The translations under genes and the position numbers were made by a program. A stretch of DNA of 64,000 nt from Bugulina stolonifera. Lineage: Eukaryota > Bryozoa > Gymnolaemata > Cheilostomatida > Bugulidae. Every line of letters starts with the position of its first letter. Positions within the stretch are counted from its first letter, which is position 1. This document shows, piece after piece, positions 47,201 to 58,900 of the stretch. The stretch spans positions 24,678,298 through 24,742,297 of the forward strand of contig OW285189.1 in the NCBI GenBank assembly GCA_935421135.1, in the 5' to 3' direction. Under the pieces are notes generated by a model. The model worked only from the letters and a program-made list of their open reading frames with translations, was not told the DNA's origin and did no database searches.

Positions 47201-50200
47201 ACTCCTGCATCTACTTACATGTACATCTACTTACATGTACATGTACTTACATGTACGTGTACTTACATGTATACTTCTGCATCTTCTGGTCTCACTACCC
47301 TCCTGCTTATTACCATGCAATTAAACACTAGTTTTGAGCTTCATAAAAATTAAAAGTTCAAAGTAAGATTAATTCAGGTACACAGCTCCCTAGTCCCCAA
47401 TAACCTATCTGCAAGGATGGACACTTACCAAAGAGAGCCAGATAGATTCCGCCCATGACAGGATCTGGTATTGTTACAAAAACAGCACAGAATTTACTGA
47501 ATACACCAGATGCCAGCATGAAAATGGCAGCAACTTGTACAACTCTTCTGCTGCCAACCTGAAAAATATACGACAGCATTGTAATATTGTAACATGCTAA
47601 CACTTACTTGTACATCAAGGTGGTGTAAACACTGCTGCTGTATGCACATATAACTGCTTGTTGAATCATGGGATTAGTTTTTTATATAACATCACTTCAA
47701 TAGTCTTCTTAATCTACAAAGGGGTTTTTGTTCTCAGAAATGAATAGGTTTATCACTCCTGTTAGGTCCTGTCCTGTTATACTGTCATTCATACAGGTGA
47801 TGGGATTAGTATTACATGTAATAATTTCATAATATAATAGAAGAGAGGATTAGTATTAATAATTGTGTAATACAATAGATTACAAGATGTTGTTATTAGA
47901 CCTTTACTATGTTCCAGTTTGACATAGAAGGGAATATTCTGCATGGTCATCTCAACCTACAGCATAATATTATGTACCATAATATTTCCTTCTATTGTAT
48001 TGATAGCGCATGAAAAGAAATTATTTCTGTGGTCTTTCTGCATAATAGCATCCTGCTGTGTGTGAGCAGCTCTGCTTACTTGATACCTACCTTAGTAATG
48101 GCCAGGGCTCCAATGTTAGCACTGTATGAGGACATGCCTACACCTGTACCCCAAGCACCTGCTAGTATACATCCCAATCCCTCTACTCCAATCCCTCTGT
48201 TAATGGCAGCTGTGGTAGGTGGTGGAGCACCTGACATTCTATTAAATTATAATATAGACTTAGCTTAAACTCAATGAGCAGAACCAATCAACAAAGAAAA
48301 ATAACTTATTAGCATGACTCTACATCTAAAATATATGAGTATAGGAGAGCAGCTACAGCTCCTTATGCGGAGAATACACAATTCCAAGTACACATGTACA
48401 TGCATGTGTAGAGATTCTCATACACTGTACATACTGCATGCATTTAGTCCTACACATACCTTGCAGCAGCATAGTAGTCGCCTACAGACTCTATTATAGA
48501 TGATATGATGGCAGCTAAGATACCAAACACGCCAGCTATGGACACAGTCGGCATACCCCATTGACCTGTGGAGAAGGAAGATACATTTAACATGCAATGT
48601 ACTACTGCATAATATAAAAATTTTAGAGCGCTGGGTGCAATAGGACAATAAAATAATACTATGAATGCTTTACCTGGATAAGGGAACCTGAACCACTTGG
48701 CATTAGTAAGTACAGAGATCCTGCTGTCAGTACGAGCTTTATAATATATATGATCTTTGTCATCAGGAAATACATTGGTGTATGTTAGGATGATGGAGAC
48801 TATGTAAGCCACCGAGATTGCTAGGATCACCTGCCAGGTAAAGGGACATTTAAAAAAGACAGTTTGAAACAGAACGTTTCGAGACCGGACAGTTCAAAAC
48901 TATATAGATTAAGTTTAGAAGAACACAAATCCTTGATAATTAATCTTTTTAGTGTTCTACAGGTTAGCAGTGGCAAAAACAAAAATATTATAATATCACA
49001 AATAAAAATTAGTTTAAATCTGGGGATTGAGGCTTGGGCTTTCGAGCTGTCCGGTTTTGAAACATCCTGTTTCAAACTGGCTTCTTTGAACAGTCGTAAA
49101 TTCCACCTGCCAAGTAGTACTGTGTGCAAGTAAATTATAGGACATGTGTTTGCAATTTGAAAGCGGTTCGGTCTTCACAAGATACGTATTTCTGACTACA
49201 TTTCCAATGCATATACTGTGAATGTACCAGCCCAAACTAAACATGGCACTCTAACAAGAAACTAGTAGAGGGTATTAATGAGCTAAGGCTAAGCCTTAAT
49301 TAGTTGATGATTATTATGAACAGGTTGTTAGAGCAATGCATTCTTCCCCTCCTACGATAGCCTTAGTTCTACTACCATGTTTGAGAGAATACTTTCATCT
49401 ACTATGAAGTAATCCCCGATATCCCAAGTAAATATTTTGCAATTAGTCAACGTCTATGCCAGCGTGTTGTGAAATGCTTTTGATGAAGAACTATGAGACA
49501 TTGTATTTATGTGTTCCTTGTTACTCCACCCTAACACCTGTGAACGGTGGTTGTGACGGTCGTGACGCCGTGTACATAATGCGTAGACCGACGCTCTCTG
49601 CTCTACTGTCTACTGAACTCAGAAACATTGAAAAGCAGTTAAAACTTTTCTTCTACTCACCGGGAACAGTCGGAAGAAAGGATACCCACTTGACTTGGAG
49701 CAGCCGCCATGTTCCTTTGAGTAACACGGTATCTTTACCTTCTCAGTGTACTGAGAAAATATTAGTATAAGAGCGAACGTCCTGTAAAGTATGGGTAGAT
49801 ATTAATACAAGTTTATTGCAACTCATCTAGTGATTAGCAAATAGGGCAGATAAGCATCCAAAAAAGAGACTTATTTATATTTAATTATCGTTTCCTTATA
49901 CAATGCAAAAAGTGACAAGGTCCTATACCCTAGATTTAGTTAATGTTTGATGGATGGATAGGCCTACCTACCACATATAACAAAGAATTCCTCTGGCATA
50001 TTCAGCACACATCAAGCGCATAATAATGGGAGATGTTCTAGTCAATGCTGCACAGATCAGAGTAGTAAGATATTGGAACTAGCACATAGTCTGTATGACT
50101 TGTCTGTCTGCATAGTGTGTATTATACTCACAGAAAAGCTATACCCCACTGGATTGATGCTATCCCTGCCGATATGCTGTTAAGTGAAAGACCAACCAGA

Positions 50201-52366
50201 GTGATTGTGACTGATATGGTAAGAGGACCAATGAACCTCAGCAGAAACCCCATCATACCAGAGAATCCGACTACTGCTTCAAACACAGAGGCCACCATCA
50301 GAGCTCCTTGCGTCTAAACACATTAACATGTGAGAAATATTTTTACACATTTCTTACAAAATCCTGCATACTTTTTTATGGAAATCTTTATAGCACTCTA
50401 TCACCCTTATGTCGTTCAGTAGTTTAACTTCCACGTTCTTCAATAGGATGGGTCACCACAGCAATGGTTGAATTCTTCTGGAGAATTCGGAACTCTGGCT
50501 ACTGCCCATACACACGTGTACATGTACATACTGTGTTTTCACATAAATTTCCTTTTCTGTCTTATAGCATTGTATTTCTATGAGGTAGTCAAGCATAATT
50601 ACACAAGAATTTATTAGCTTTTCTTATAGGAAGGAGTTATCATTCTTGCTATGAAGAGATGAGACTTCGAACCTCACAAGTTCCGAGGTGCAGGATAACA
50701 TGTACTATTGTACTCTCACTTATAATAATATGATCATAACTACAATAACCAGCTGGTCAGACCTCGTTTCTACTTTGATGATACAACAATTATAAATATT
50801 ACATTGTCTTTTATTGTATTATATTATTATTATAATTGTTGCAAATTGCTATAGTATATACACACACCACATGAGCAAACTTGTTCAAAACTTACAGCTC
50901 TCATTCTCTCTTTCCAGACCTCTCTGTGTTCCTCAGAACCAGTTATCACAACCACATCTGTGGAGTTTGGGTTCATTAAGTGGTACTCTGTTAGGTTTGT
51001 ACCTGTGTGTAAAATGTGATTGTAATATTGTGAAATCATTTACCACATACATGTAGTATGAATATTAGAATCTGAATGCCATGTATAGGTAAAGCATGTT
51101 GTTTGTTATACTATGCAATATACTGTAGTTGATAGATGCCATTCAGATATTGTATGTTTGTAGAATGAAACCATTAGCTTCTATGAGATTCTTTGGTGGG
51201 TTTTGTTATTATAACACAATACATTATAACATAATAAACTAATGTTATCCAGAATTATTGGACACAATGCTTGACCAGTTCTGGAACTATTCAGGTATTT
51301 GTGCTCACCTGGAGACAGAACTATTGGACATTTGCCAAATGTGCTGAAAATGGCAAAGAGAGGAGGGAAGAAAGATGCACTCCCGCCTTGAATTATGGGT
51401 AATCTGTAAAATCCAACAAATTCTATGTACAATGGACAGTCACTTTGTAATAGATATGCCTCTCCGGCCTATGTAATGAAATTATGTAGCCTACCGTCCA
51501 CCTCAATTGTAGGCATTTATAGTCTAGTGTATGCACTATACAGTAGTATCATAAACTCAGTCGAAATATTGACTTGTGCTTCCTACATGTATATTGTATC
51601 TTTGAAGCAACAGCCAGCTAGTATTTGAGATTACGCGTCTTGGTTTTGTTACAAGAGATCAAAAACTAATTCAACTGTGTCTTACATGTACAGTAGAATT
51701 ACAATATGCAGTGTAATTCTAATATTTATTAGATAGAATGGAAGTTATTTCACCTGCATCCGAATGTCGACTGAAGAAATGTGACTATACCAGCCACAAA
51801 GAATGCTGTTGTCATTAGCTCAGCTTTGGCTACTTCATCCGTCTCTTGACCTACTTCCATACACGTTGCTGCTGATATAAGAAGTGGTAGCCCAATGGGA
51901 CCTCCAGCCATTGTTAAGTAATGCTATCAATTAATTACTAGCACAATAAAATATAAAAGGTAACATATGCATAAAATAATTACTGCAATAATAATGTTTA
52001 TCTTTCAGAATTAATTGATAATTACAATCACATTTATCCTGTCTTAAAAAAGGGGCAAAAATTGTATTTTCTCACTCTGTGTGGCATTTTGAAATTGACT
52101 TTAAATATAGACACGGTCTCAAATATAGGTACGAATATAATAAATGATGACTTTGGCCTAGCTATGAGATAGAGATACTTCATCTAAAACAAAACTGCAA
52201 ACTGAAATATTTACAGACATGTATATATGCGACGCACCTGTAGGCCAAGCAAAATGCATAGGTACCATGGTGGCACCTCTTCTAGACTGTACTCTAGCTG
52301 AGGTAATTCGTATTCCCCATCTGTTTGGTGCTCTACTTCCTCTATTTCCTGTTCCTGTCCTTCCAT
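44278..52366 (-). CDS. SLC23 / NAT-family transporter, copy D (14 exons, about 614 aa)
   Basis: Exons: 52366-52238, 51923-51754, 51403-51309, 51002-50896, 50313-50132, 49781-49661, 48830-48674, 48565-48460, 48238-48091, 47558-47429, 46478-46335, 46033-45938, 45220-45100 and 44416-44278, stop TAA at 44280-44278. The start is the first in-frame ATG in exon 1. The frame stays open upstream to an AG at about 52466, so a longer 5' exon is possible, but no upstream ATG lies in it. QH is present (residues 43-44). The signature is [10 protein letters not shown] (396-405), with Ala first. The preceding loop is [11 protein letters not shown]. Exon 13 is the 121-nt type shared with A and E, while much of the rest resembles B and C, so the copy looks mosaic. 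Exon 7 has the only protein change in that exon among the five copies (Leu to Ser). A relic second exon 12 lies in intron 12. Confidence 0.92.
44698..44895. repeat. 12-16-bp minisatellite (GACCCACCTCTAGT type)
   Basis: About 14 units alternate GACCCACCTCTAGT, GACCCCCTCTAAT and GCCCACCTCTAGC. They lie in intron 13 of copy D. Confidence 0.85.
45268..45420 (+). pseudogene. Relic of a non-LTR retrotransposon reverse transcriptase C-terminus
   Basis: One frame gives CLRWFG and the next gives [10 protein letters not shown], then a basic stretch [11 protein letters not shown]. This order (RWFGHVxR, then a basic GRxKRGRPKRRW-like block) is typical of the end of LINE reverse transcriptase open frames. 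The frame change after RWFG and the degraded basic block mark it as dead. It lies antisense inside intron 12 of copy D. Confidence 0.55.
45647..45673 (-). pseudogene. Relic partial exon 12 in intron 12 of copy D
   Basis: The minus strand reads as IFLYNTTPG up to an intact GTATGA donor, matching FFLDNTIPG at the end of the true exon 12 (border 45938). The upstream part is lost in TACATGTA sequence. It probably remains from a duplicated exon. Confidence 0.55.
45770..45900. repeat. GAGGATAACCCTTG-type tandem repeat in intron 12 of copy D
   Basis: Three diverged units with cores AGAGAGGATAACCCTTGTTA and AGAGAGCACAACTCCTGTGA match the intron 12 arrays of copies B and C. Confidence 0.55.
46838..47216. 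repeat. 18-bp minisatellite (CTGCACTCCTGCATCTAC)n in intron 10 of copy D
   Basis: About 21 nearly identical units, with one short interruption near 47077. As 18 is a multiple of 3, open frames of up to 186 codons cross it on both strands. They show no gene support. Confidence 0.95.
48854..49086. mobile_element. Inverted-repeat MITE, about 233 bp
   Basis: The ends read CAGTTTGAAACAG inward from both sides. Inverted similarity runs for about 45 bp, including CCGGACAG. It lies in intron 6 of copy D next to exon 7. No coding capacity is seen. Confidence 0.65.
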
Positions 52367-55300
52367 CTTTCTTTCTGGTTCTTCTAGCACACTGAACTGT
52401 CCCCTGTCCACCTTCTGCTTTGTTAGTGTCTTATCGCGGGTGTCTGAGTGTGAGTTGAGTAAGCTCTATCAAATATAACATAAGTAAAATAATAACGTAA
52501 TAATATTAATCATTATTTCCCATTGATGATTGCCATTAGAAAAAGTTCAGTAAGTAGTTGAGGTGTATAATGGATAGAAAATACTGTCTAGTGTGTAAAA
52601 TAAGATACTTTGATTTGAAGAAAATATGTATGCATATTTACATACATTGTATTTACTATAATATTAATAACTTATGTACATATATGTAGCATTAGTCTTT
52701 ATAAATACTCTATCTTTTAGATTTTCATACATGTATGAAAATCTGAGACCGTTCAAAGTCCGATCTGACTACTATATAATAGAGTTTACTGTATTGATAA
52801 TAAATTGTATATAATGCAGTGTAAAACTAATTCTATCATTGATGAGCGTTGTATATAGTCACAAAATGCATGTTCTAAAAATAATAATATGGTGTGTACT
52901 GTTACCTTTCTAAGATCTGTAAGGAGGGATCATAGAATCCAAGACAGACGGTAGTTGATTCAATTTTGGTAATGTACGAGATGACTCTATCCATCCATCC
53001 ATGCCTCTCTATGATTGGCTCCCCTGGACAAGTGCCAATCATTGCAGCCAGCTCTGACATGTGGAAATGTTGTAAGTCGTTAATATCCATTAATCATTCC
53101 CTCAAACACATACATAGCTTTTGATCATACTATAAATATAAATAAATTTTATTACAATAGAACATAATAGGCAAAAAATGAACAGGGCAGCCAGGATAAC
53201 ATTGTGTGATATGGCATTAAAAGAAAAAAATGAAAATAATGTACTTTAATGCATCATTTACCTTTTATTGATGTCATGGCCAATCAGTTATAACTGCACA
53301 TATTATTAATTATCATTGGAGAATATACATGTATCTCACATAACAGAGCACCAATCATTGCACTTGTAGCTGTAGCCATTACATAGCTTAGACTTGAGAG
53401 TGTTTTATAAATAATCAAGGTGAGGCAGGGTGACCTTGACTGGAGCTAATCAGCCAAGCTCCTCCCATCAAAATTTCAAGTAATATGAGGATTCCTGATT
53501 ATTGATAAACGGGCAGTCCAGTAGCTATCTTTTTACCTATACACCAGCTAGTTGAGTGTTATCTACATGTACTTAGGTCTGTCTGCTTTTTTTCAGACCT
53601 GCAGTGAATACAAGCTGACATCTGATTTGTTGGCTGAAAACCACCAGCTCCCCTTACCCAGAGCCTCACCGGTTCTGCCCTTACCTACCATCAAAGAATA
53701 TACATGTATATTATACTGTAACCACCAAATGATGCATAATACCTGGCCATGAGTTGTTTGGTAGATCTCCAGCTTCTATACTATAGGGGGTATCTAAATA
53801 CATGCTTATTATTTATTGGCACAAACAAAAGTGTCAGAAATAAAATATAGAAGCATACGAGGACGTCAACAGCTCATACTATTCATACGCCCACGTTATT
53901 CCTTCAAATTCTCACCTAGCTTCGTATAACTACAACATTGGCATAGTAAAAGTCAATATACAATTTACCTGTGTACATTGTGCATGTGCATGACTGTATA
54001 TAACTACTGACAGGCATAGTGACATCAAGCATTGCATATTATACAATTTACCATAACATAGTAATATCGTATTTAGTTATATTATCCTGGTAATAATAGC
54101 AATGGTGCTTTCCACAGCAGGCGAACTTTATAATTCCATTCCACATAACATCACAGTTCTAAAAGGTCTCTTGATAATTGAATTGTTCCAAAGTACCAGT
54201 AATCGCTGTCGACAATAATGGTGGAGTCAGATTTATAACTTCCCAACAGTCTACATAGTTTACATTATATTATATAATAACTGTTACTTACTTCATATGT
54301 GTATAGCGGGAGTAGTAAAACCTGGATTGAATGTGACATAAAAACAACAAGAGTCTGAGGTCCAATATGTAGGCCTACACCTAAACACAGTGGAAAAGGG
54401 AAAGCTATGTCAGATTGCATGAAAATGTACATCTAGAATTTAAAATGGAGGCCACGGGCAAAGATAGCTTATTAAAGTGATCTAGGCTTTTATTTTTGTA
54501 ACGCGAGTAATATTTGAGCTGAGGATCTAGATTCTGTGGTACTCTGTAATATCCACTGGTATCCTTTTACCCATTCTGTAAATGGACTGCACAGTTGGCA
54601 ATGCATAACTTCTGTAAAATTATATGTATATGATTGATTGTCTTTGAATATTGAGTTGGATAGCACTGCACTCAACATAAAAATAATATCTGCCAAAATT
54701 TATCTTGAGTAGTCTTAAGCACACCATGGTTTTAATAATTTGTTCACAATCGTAATATATGTACACAGAGAGCAGGCTAATACATGTACAATGTAGCTAT
54801 TAATAGTACTAGGTAGGCCAATTTACTATCAAACAAACCAACAATAACAGTATTAGGCCATTTATTAATACAAAATACAAGTTTTACAATTACACATGTA
54901 TAGGCCAACAAAAATAGAAGTCATGGAGATAGCTCACGACCAACGACTTTACCAAGACTGTTCACTCTTGGTAAAATGTTTAACCAGTTTGGAGTTGTCT
55001 CCAATTTGGACTAAACCACACAGAACTTGTTGGGTTCATATGGTCATTGACCTGAATTTTTAGCAGCAAATTACCAATGACTACATCAAAGTCGAGTGAC
55101 ATTTTGGTTCGATTGTGAAAACTTTTATTCAGAACGAAAGGCAAGACAACTCTTTATTACACAAACTGGTGTCTTGTGAACAGTTGTTGTTTTGACAATG
55201 TGCAACATTGAAACGTGACTCAATGCAAGTGTTTATTATGTAGCCTTGTTCTAGGACACACATAAATCTTGTTAAAATTTATTTTCTTTCAAAATATTAC

Positions 55301-55971
55301 ATTTTCCTGAGCTTCGTCATATTGCCATTTAAAATTTAAATAACTTAATAACATATATAGACTAAAATAAAATTGTAATGGCTAGTTTATGAAGGCATTT
55401 GATTCAAATAATATTGCTGTTATATGACAACGTGCCTGCCGCATACACTATGGGGCGTCTTGTGTTCCTGTGCACCACAGGCGCCTTGATATGTTTACAG
55501 CCTTAAATTTCAGTTCAGTCCACTTTTAATATCAAACAGTCTTATTAGAAAATGGTGCATTTGTTTATATTCACAAAAGGCTAAAGTGAGTATTATGTAA
55601 TGTTATATATTATAATAAAATGGCTGCTCTAACTGGTTGCTCTAACTTATATGTAGCAAGAAATGCATGTATCAGTGATATAGTTATTAATTAACAATAT
55701 AGAACGAAATGTTATGGTCAGGAATGCCTGAAAAATATATACGTGTAATTAATTTAGATAAGTGAATTTAATCACTGCACATCATCATCTGCCAGCACCA
55801 CTTGTTATATTTACAATAGGTCCTGGTTACAACATACCTGAAGCTGCAATATTGGTACAATTAAGTCACTAGACACCACATGAAATTCTATCAAGATTGT
55901 CACAAAAGTGAAACTGACCTCAGTGAATAAAACAACCAAATTAGTGTGACAAATAAAATTTTCTGCCAATT
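52367..55971. other. Spacer between transporter copies D and E
   Basis: It holds the isolated exon-like open frame at 52902-53090. The remainder, 53100-55970, shows no gene, strong repeat or RNA signal by eye. It is 5' of copy D and 3' of copy E. Confidence 0.55.
52902..53090 (-). CDS. Isolated exon-like open frame of unknown function
   Basis: ATG at 53090 with an upstream in-frame stop reads 62 residues (begins MDINDLQHFHMSELAAMIG) and reaches a possible donor, AAAG followed by GTAACAG at about 52908. Its composition looks protein-like (GEPIIERHGWMDRVISYI). Joining it to the AG just upstream of copy D exon 1 gives a frame that stops after about 14 codons, so it is not simply the N-terminus of copy D. 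It could be a first exon of another short gene, an upstream open frame in the copy D 5' leader, or chance. I recognise no family. Confidence 0.3.
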   Translation of the reverse strand: MDINDLQHFHMSELAAMIGTCPGEPIIERHGWMDRVISYITKIESTTVCLGFYDPSLQILER

Positions 55972-58900
55972 TTAAAGTCTAGTATTTACTTGCTCACCAT
56001 CTAGTTTATTTACAGAAGTATCAGCCTCAAATCCTTCATTAGATTCTGGTCGTGCTGTCTTCTGTCGATGACTCATAAAGTTTGGACAAACAGGAATATA
56101 GCTCGTCCACTTAGCTCTGTGTAACAGAATTCAAAACGGCTTACACTATAAAGTAGGAAACATCCGCTACGATCTGCTACGTTTTCTCGTCCAACATTGC
56201 AGTGCCGAAAAATGAAGCATCCACCAAAGTAGCACAGTCACAACCTTCACATGACCTGTTCATAGTCTGCTGCAACTAGTCTATACTACACCATTTTTAT
56301 TAGCTTATAGTCTAAAATTATTGTCTCTCTCTTGTTACAGTATTAGTGCTTTGAGTTATGCGCTCTTGTGATGTTAAAAAATAATGGGAGTACATGAGTT
56401 ACCTTACCTGTATATAGCTTCATTTCCAAAAGGCATTTCATATGATGCAAACTTTTCTCTGATTTCTTCAATGGAGGCTGTCTGATTATCATGAACCCAG
56501 GCTAACATGCCTCTCTCCTTAGCTGTTCCTGTATTCATAATGCAAATTATATTGATGATGTAAGAGTACATGTACATGCATGCTGATCATGTAAGACAGT
56601 AAGAGTACATGTACATGCATGCTGATCATGTAAGACAGTAAGAGTACATGTAGGTGCATGCTGATCATGTAAGACAGTAAGAGTACATGTACATGCATGC
56701 TGATCATGTAAGACAGTAAGAGTACATGTAGGTGTATGTGTCGATCTTGTAATAACATTGTGCTGCAGCCTACAAGGAGTTTAACAAATCAAACATTCTG
56801 GCTGTATATCCTCTTTACATAGTTGGCAACTAGATGATTTATAATTAAAATATTGCATAGTGCATTCTATTTCACAAAGACAAGAGTTAGATGCATACCC
56901 TTACCTGGAATGGTGTTATCAAGGAAGCATGCCACCACTCCACCAACTAACATACTAGTGCTTAGCAGAACCTGGAATATCTCATCTACCACCGGTTCAC
57001 CTGGAATACCACAAACAGTAGCCTAACCACTGCACTAGAAGAATCAACTATTGGTAAACAGCTATTGGTAAACAACTATTGGTAAACAACTATTGGTAAA
57101 CAACTATTCTGTAGTCTATTTGCAGCCTATGGATAAGAATAACAGTAGAGGCATACAGATCAACCATTAAATCTCACATACCAGTATTAATCACCCCTTT
57201 ATTCTCTTCTATCCAATCAGGAACAGCGAGACCAATGAGTAAGGAAGAGCCCAGAATAAACAGATTTCTAGAAGAGTTGAGATCCACGTACTGGAGATTA
57301 GAGAGACCGACAGATGCTATCATTCCTGTTGTACGTAGATAGGAATAGTAATATTACTCTATGAACAATATAATGATATCAATTAGCGTCTTCACAACAT
57401 CTTGAACCGATCTAGGTCACAAATAAAATTTCCCAGATGGCTCTTTGGCTAAGGCTGAAAGGGCTATTGACCTGGGACTTGGCTTAGTTAGAGCAAACCA
57501 TCCTTCACTCATCGGCATACCAAAGGTTTCTCACACAAAGATAAGGTTTTCTTACAGCCCAGGCCGGTGTTTGCGACCCTGTGACGGAAGTGAGGCAAAA
57601 AATTCTTGAGCAACTTGACCTGTGCCTGGAATTTAGGTTGAGAAAAAACTAAAGATCACTACAACTTCATTATGAAGTTGGGAGAGAACAACTCCCTATC
57701 ATAATCAGTAGCTTATAGTTACATTGAAATAATATAGTAATTCCTGTAGAACTGACCAAATATTCCAAGGTAGATTCCGCCCATAACTGGTGATGGTATC
57801 GTTACAAACACAGCACAGAACTTGTTGATTAATCCAGAAAGAAGCATGAAGGCGGCAGCTGCTTGTATAACCCTTCTGCTGCCGACCTATCAGGCAATAA
57901 CATGCATATTATATTATGCTACAAACAAGGTATTCGTATGCATGCTAAAAGGTAATAACATAATAAATGGACATGTACACTGACAGATATACAATATGTA
58001 GATGATAGTGGTAACCTTGTTGATATAGTTGTGACACTTCAGTCCTCAGGGCTAATGTACAGCACATGTAGTTTATAGGAGTTGCGCTCTCAACATTTCT
58101 TGTAATAATAAACTAGATTTGTGTTATTTTAATCTGAGTTTTTATCTGTGAGGTGATAGATACAGATCATGTAATGTAACTATGAGACATTTAGTACAAC
58201 AGGTACCTGTGTGATAGCTAGAGCTCCAATATTCTGGCTGAAGGAGGTGGTACCAGATCCAGTACCCCAGGCAGCTGCTAGTATACACCCTAATCCCTCT
58301 ATACCAATACCTCTGTTAATGGCAGCAGTGGTAGGTGGAGGGGCACCTGACAGCCTGTGTCAATTGATATTCATAACATGTTTACCTCAATATACATACT
58401 GTATTCTATTTCCACCCTCCGTAATGGATGAGCAGCCTTCACAACTATTATTTATTCAAATGGGTCAGAACTAAACACTGCAATTCTCTTGAAAAGCCAT
58501 GTTTATTTGGTTTCCTGAAACCTGCTAGAATAATACAGATACAATGTATATCTCTATTTAGTTTGACAAGTATAGTAAGTATTCCTGTGGCTGCAGCTCT
58601 AAGCTCCATCCTAAAGCATAACGTGCAATTCATATTTCTGCTTAAAATGCAAAGTAACTGCTTGCTATTTTCTAACCTGGCGGCTGCATAATAGTCTCCA
58701 ACTGACTCCACCATGGAGGCCAGAACTCCAGCCAGCATCCCAAATACACCAGCTACTGTTACTGTAGGTATACCCCATTGACCTGTATAATACACCAGCT
58801 ACTGTTACTGTATGTATAACCCATTGACCTGTACAGTAGATTATTAACCAGTACAATATGGTACAGCTACTCTTGTAACACTACCCAAGGTCATAGTAAT

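Noticed and set aside
46746..47331. Open frames of up to 186 codons in both directions, collagen- or adhesin-like to the eye
   Set aside because: They are artefacts of an 18-bp repeat in an intron of copy D.
52367..52411. GTG at 52411 as the start of copy D
   Set aside because: Nuclear animal genes start at ATG; the in-frame ATG at 52366 gives a normal length.
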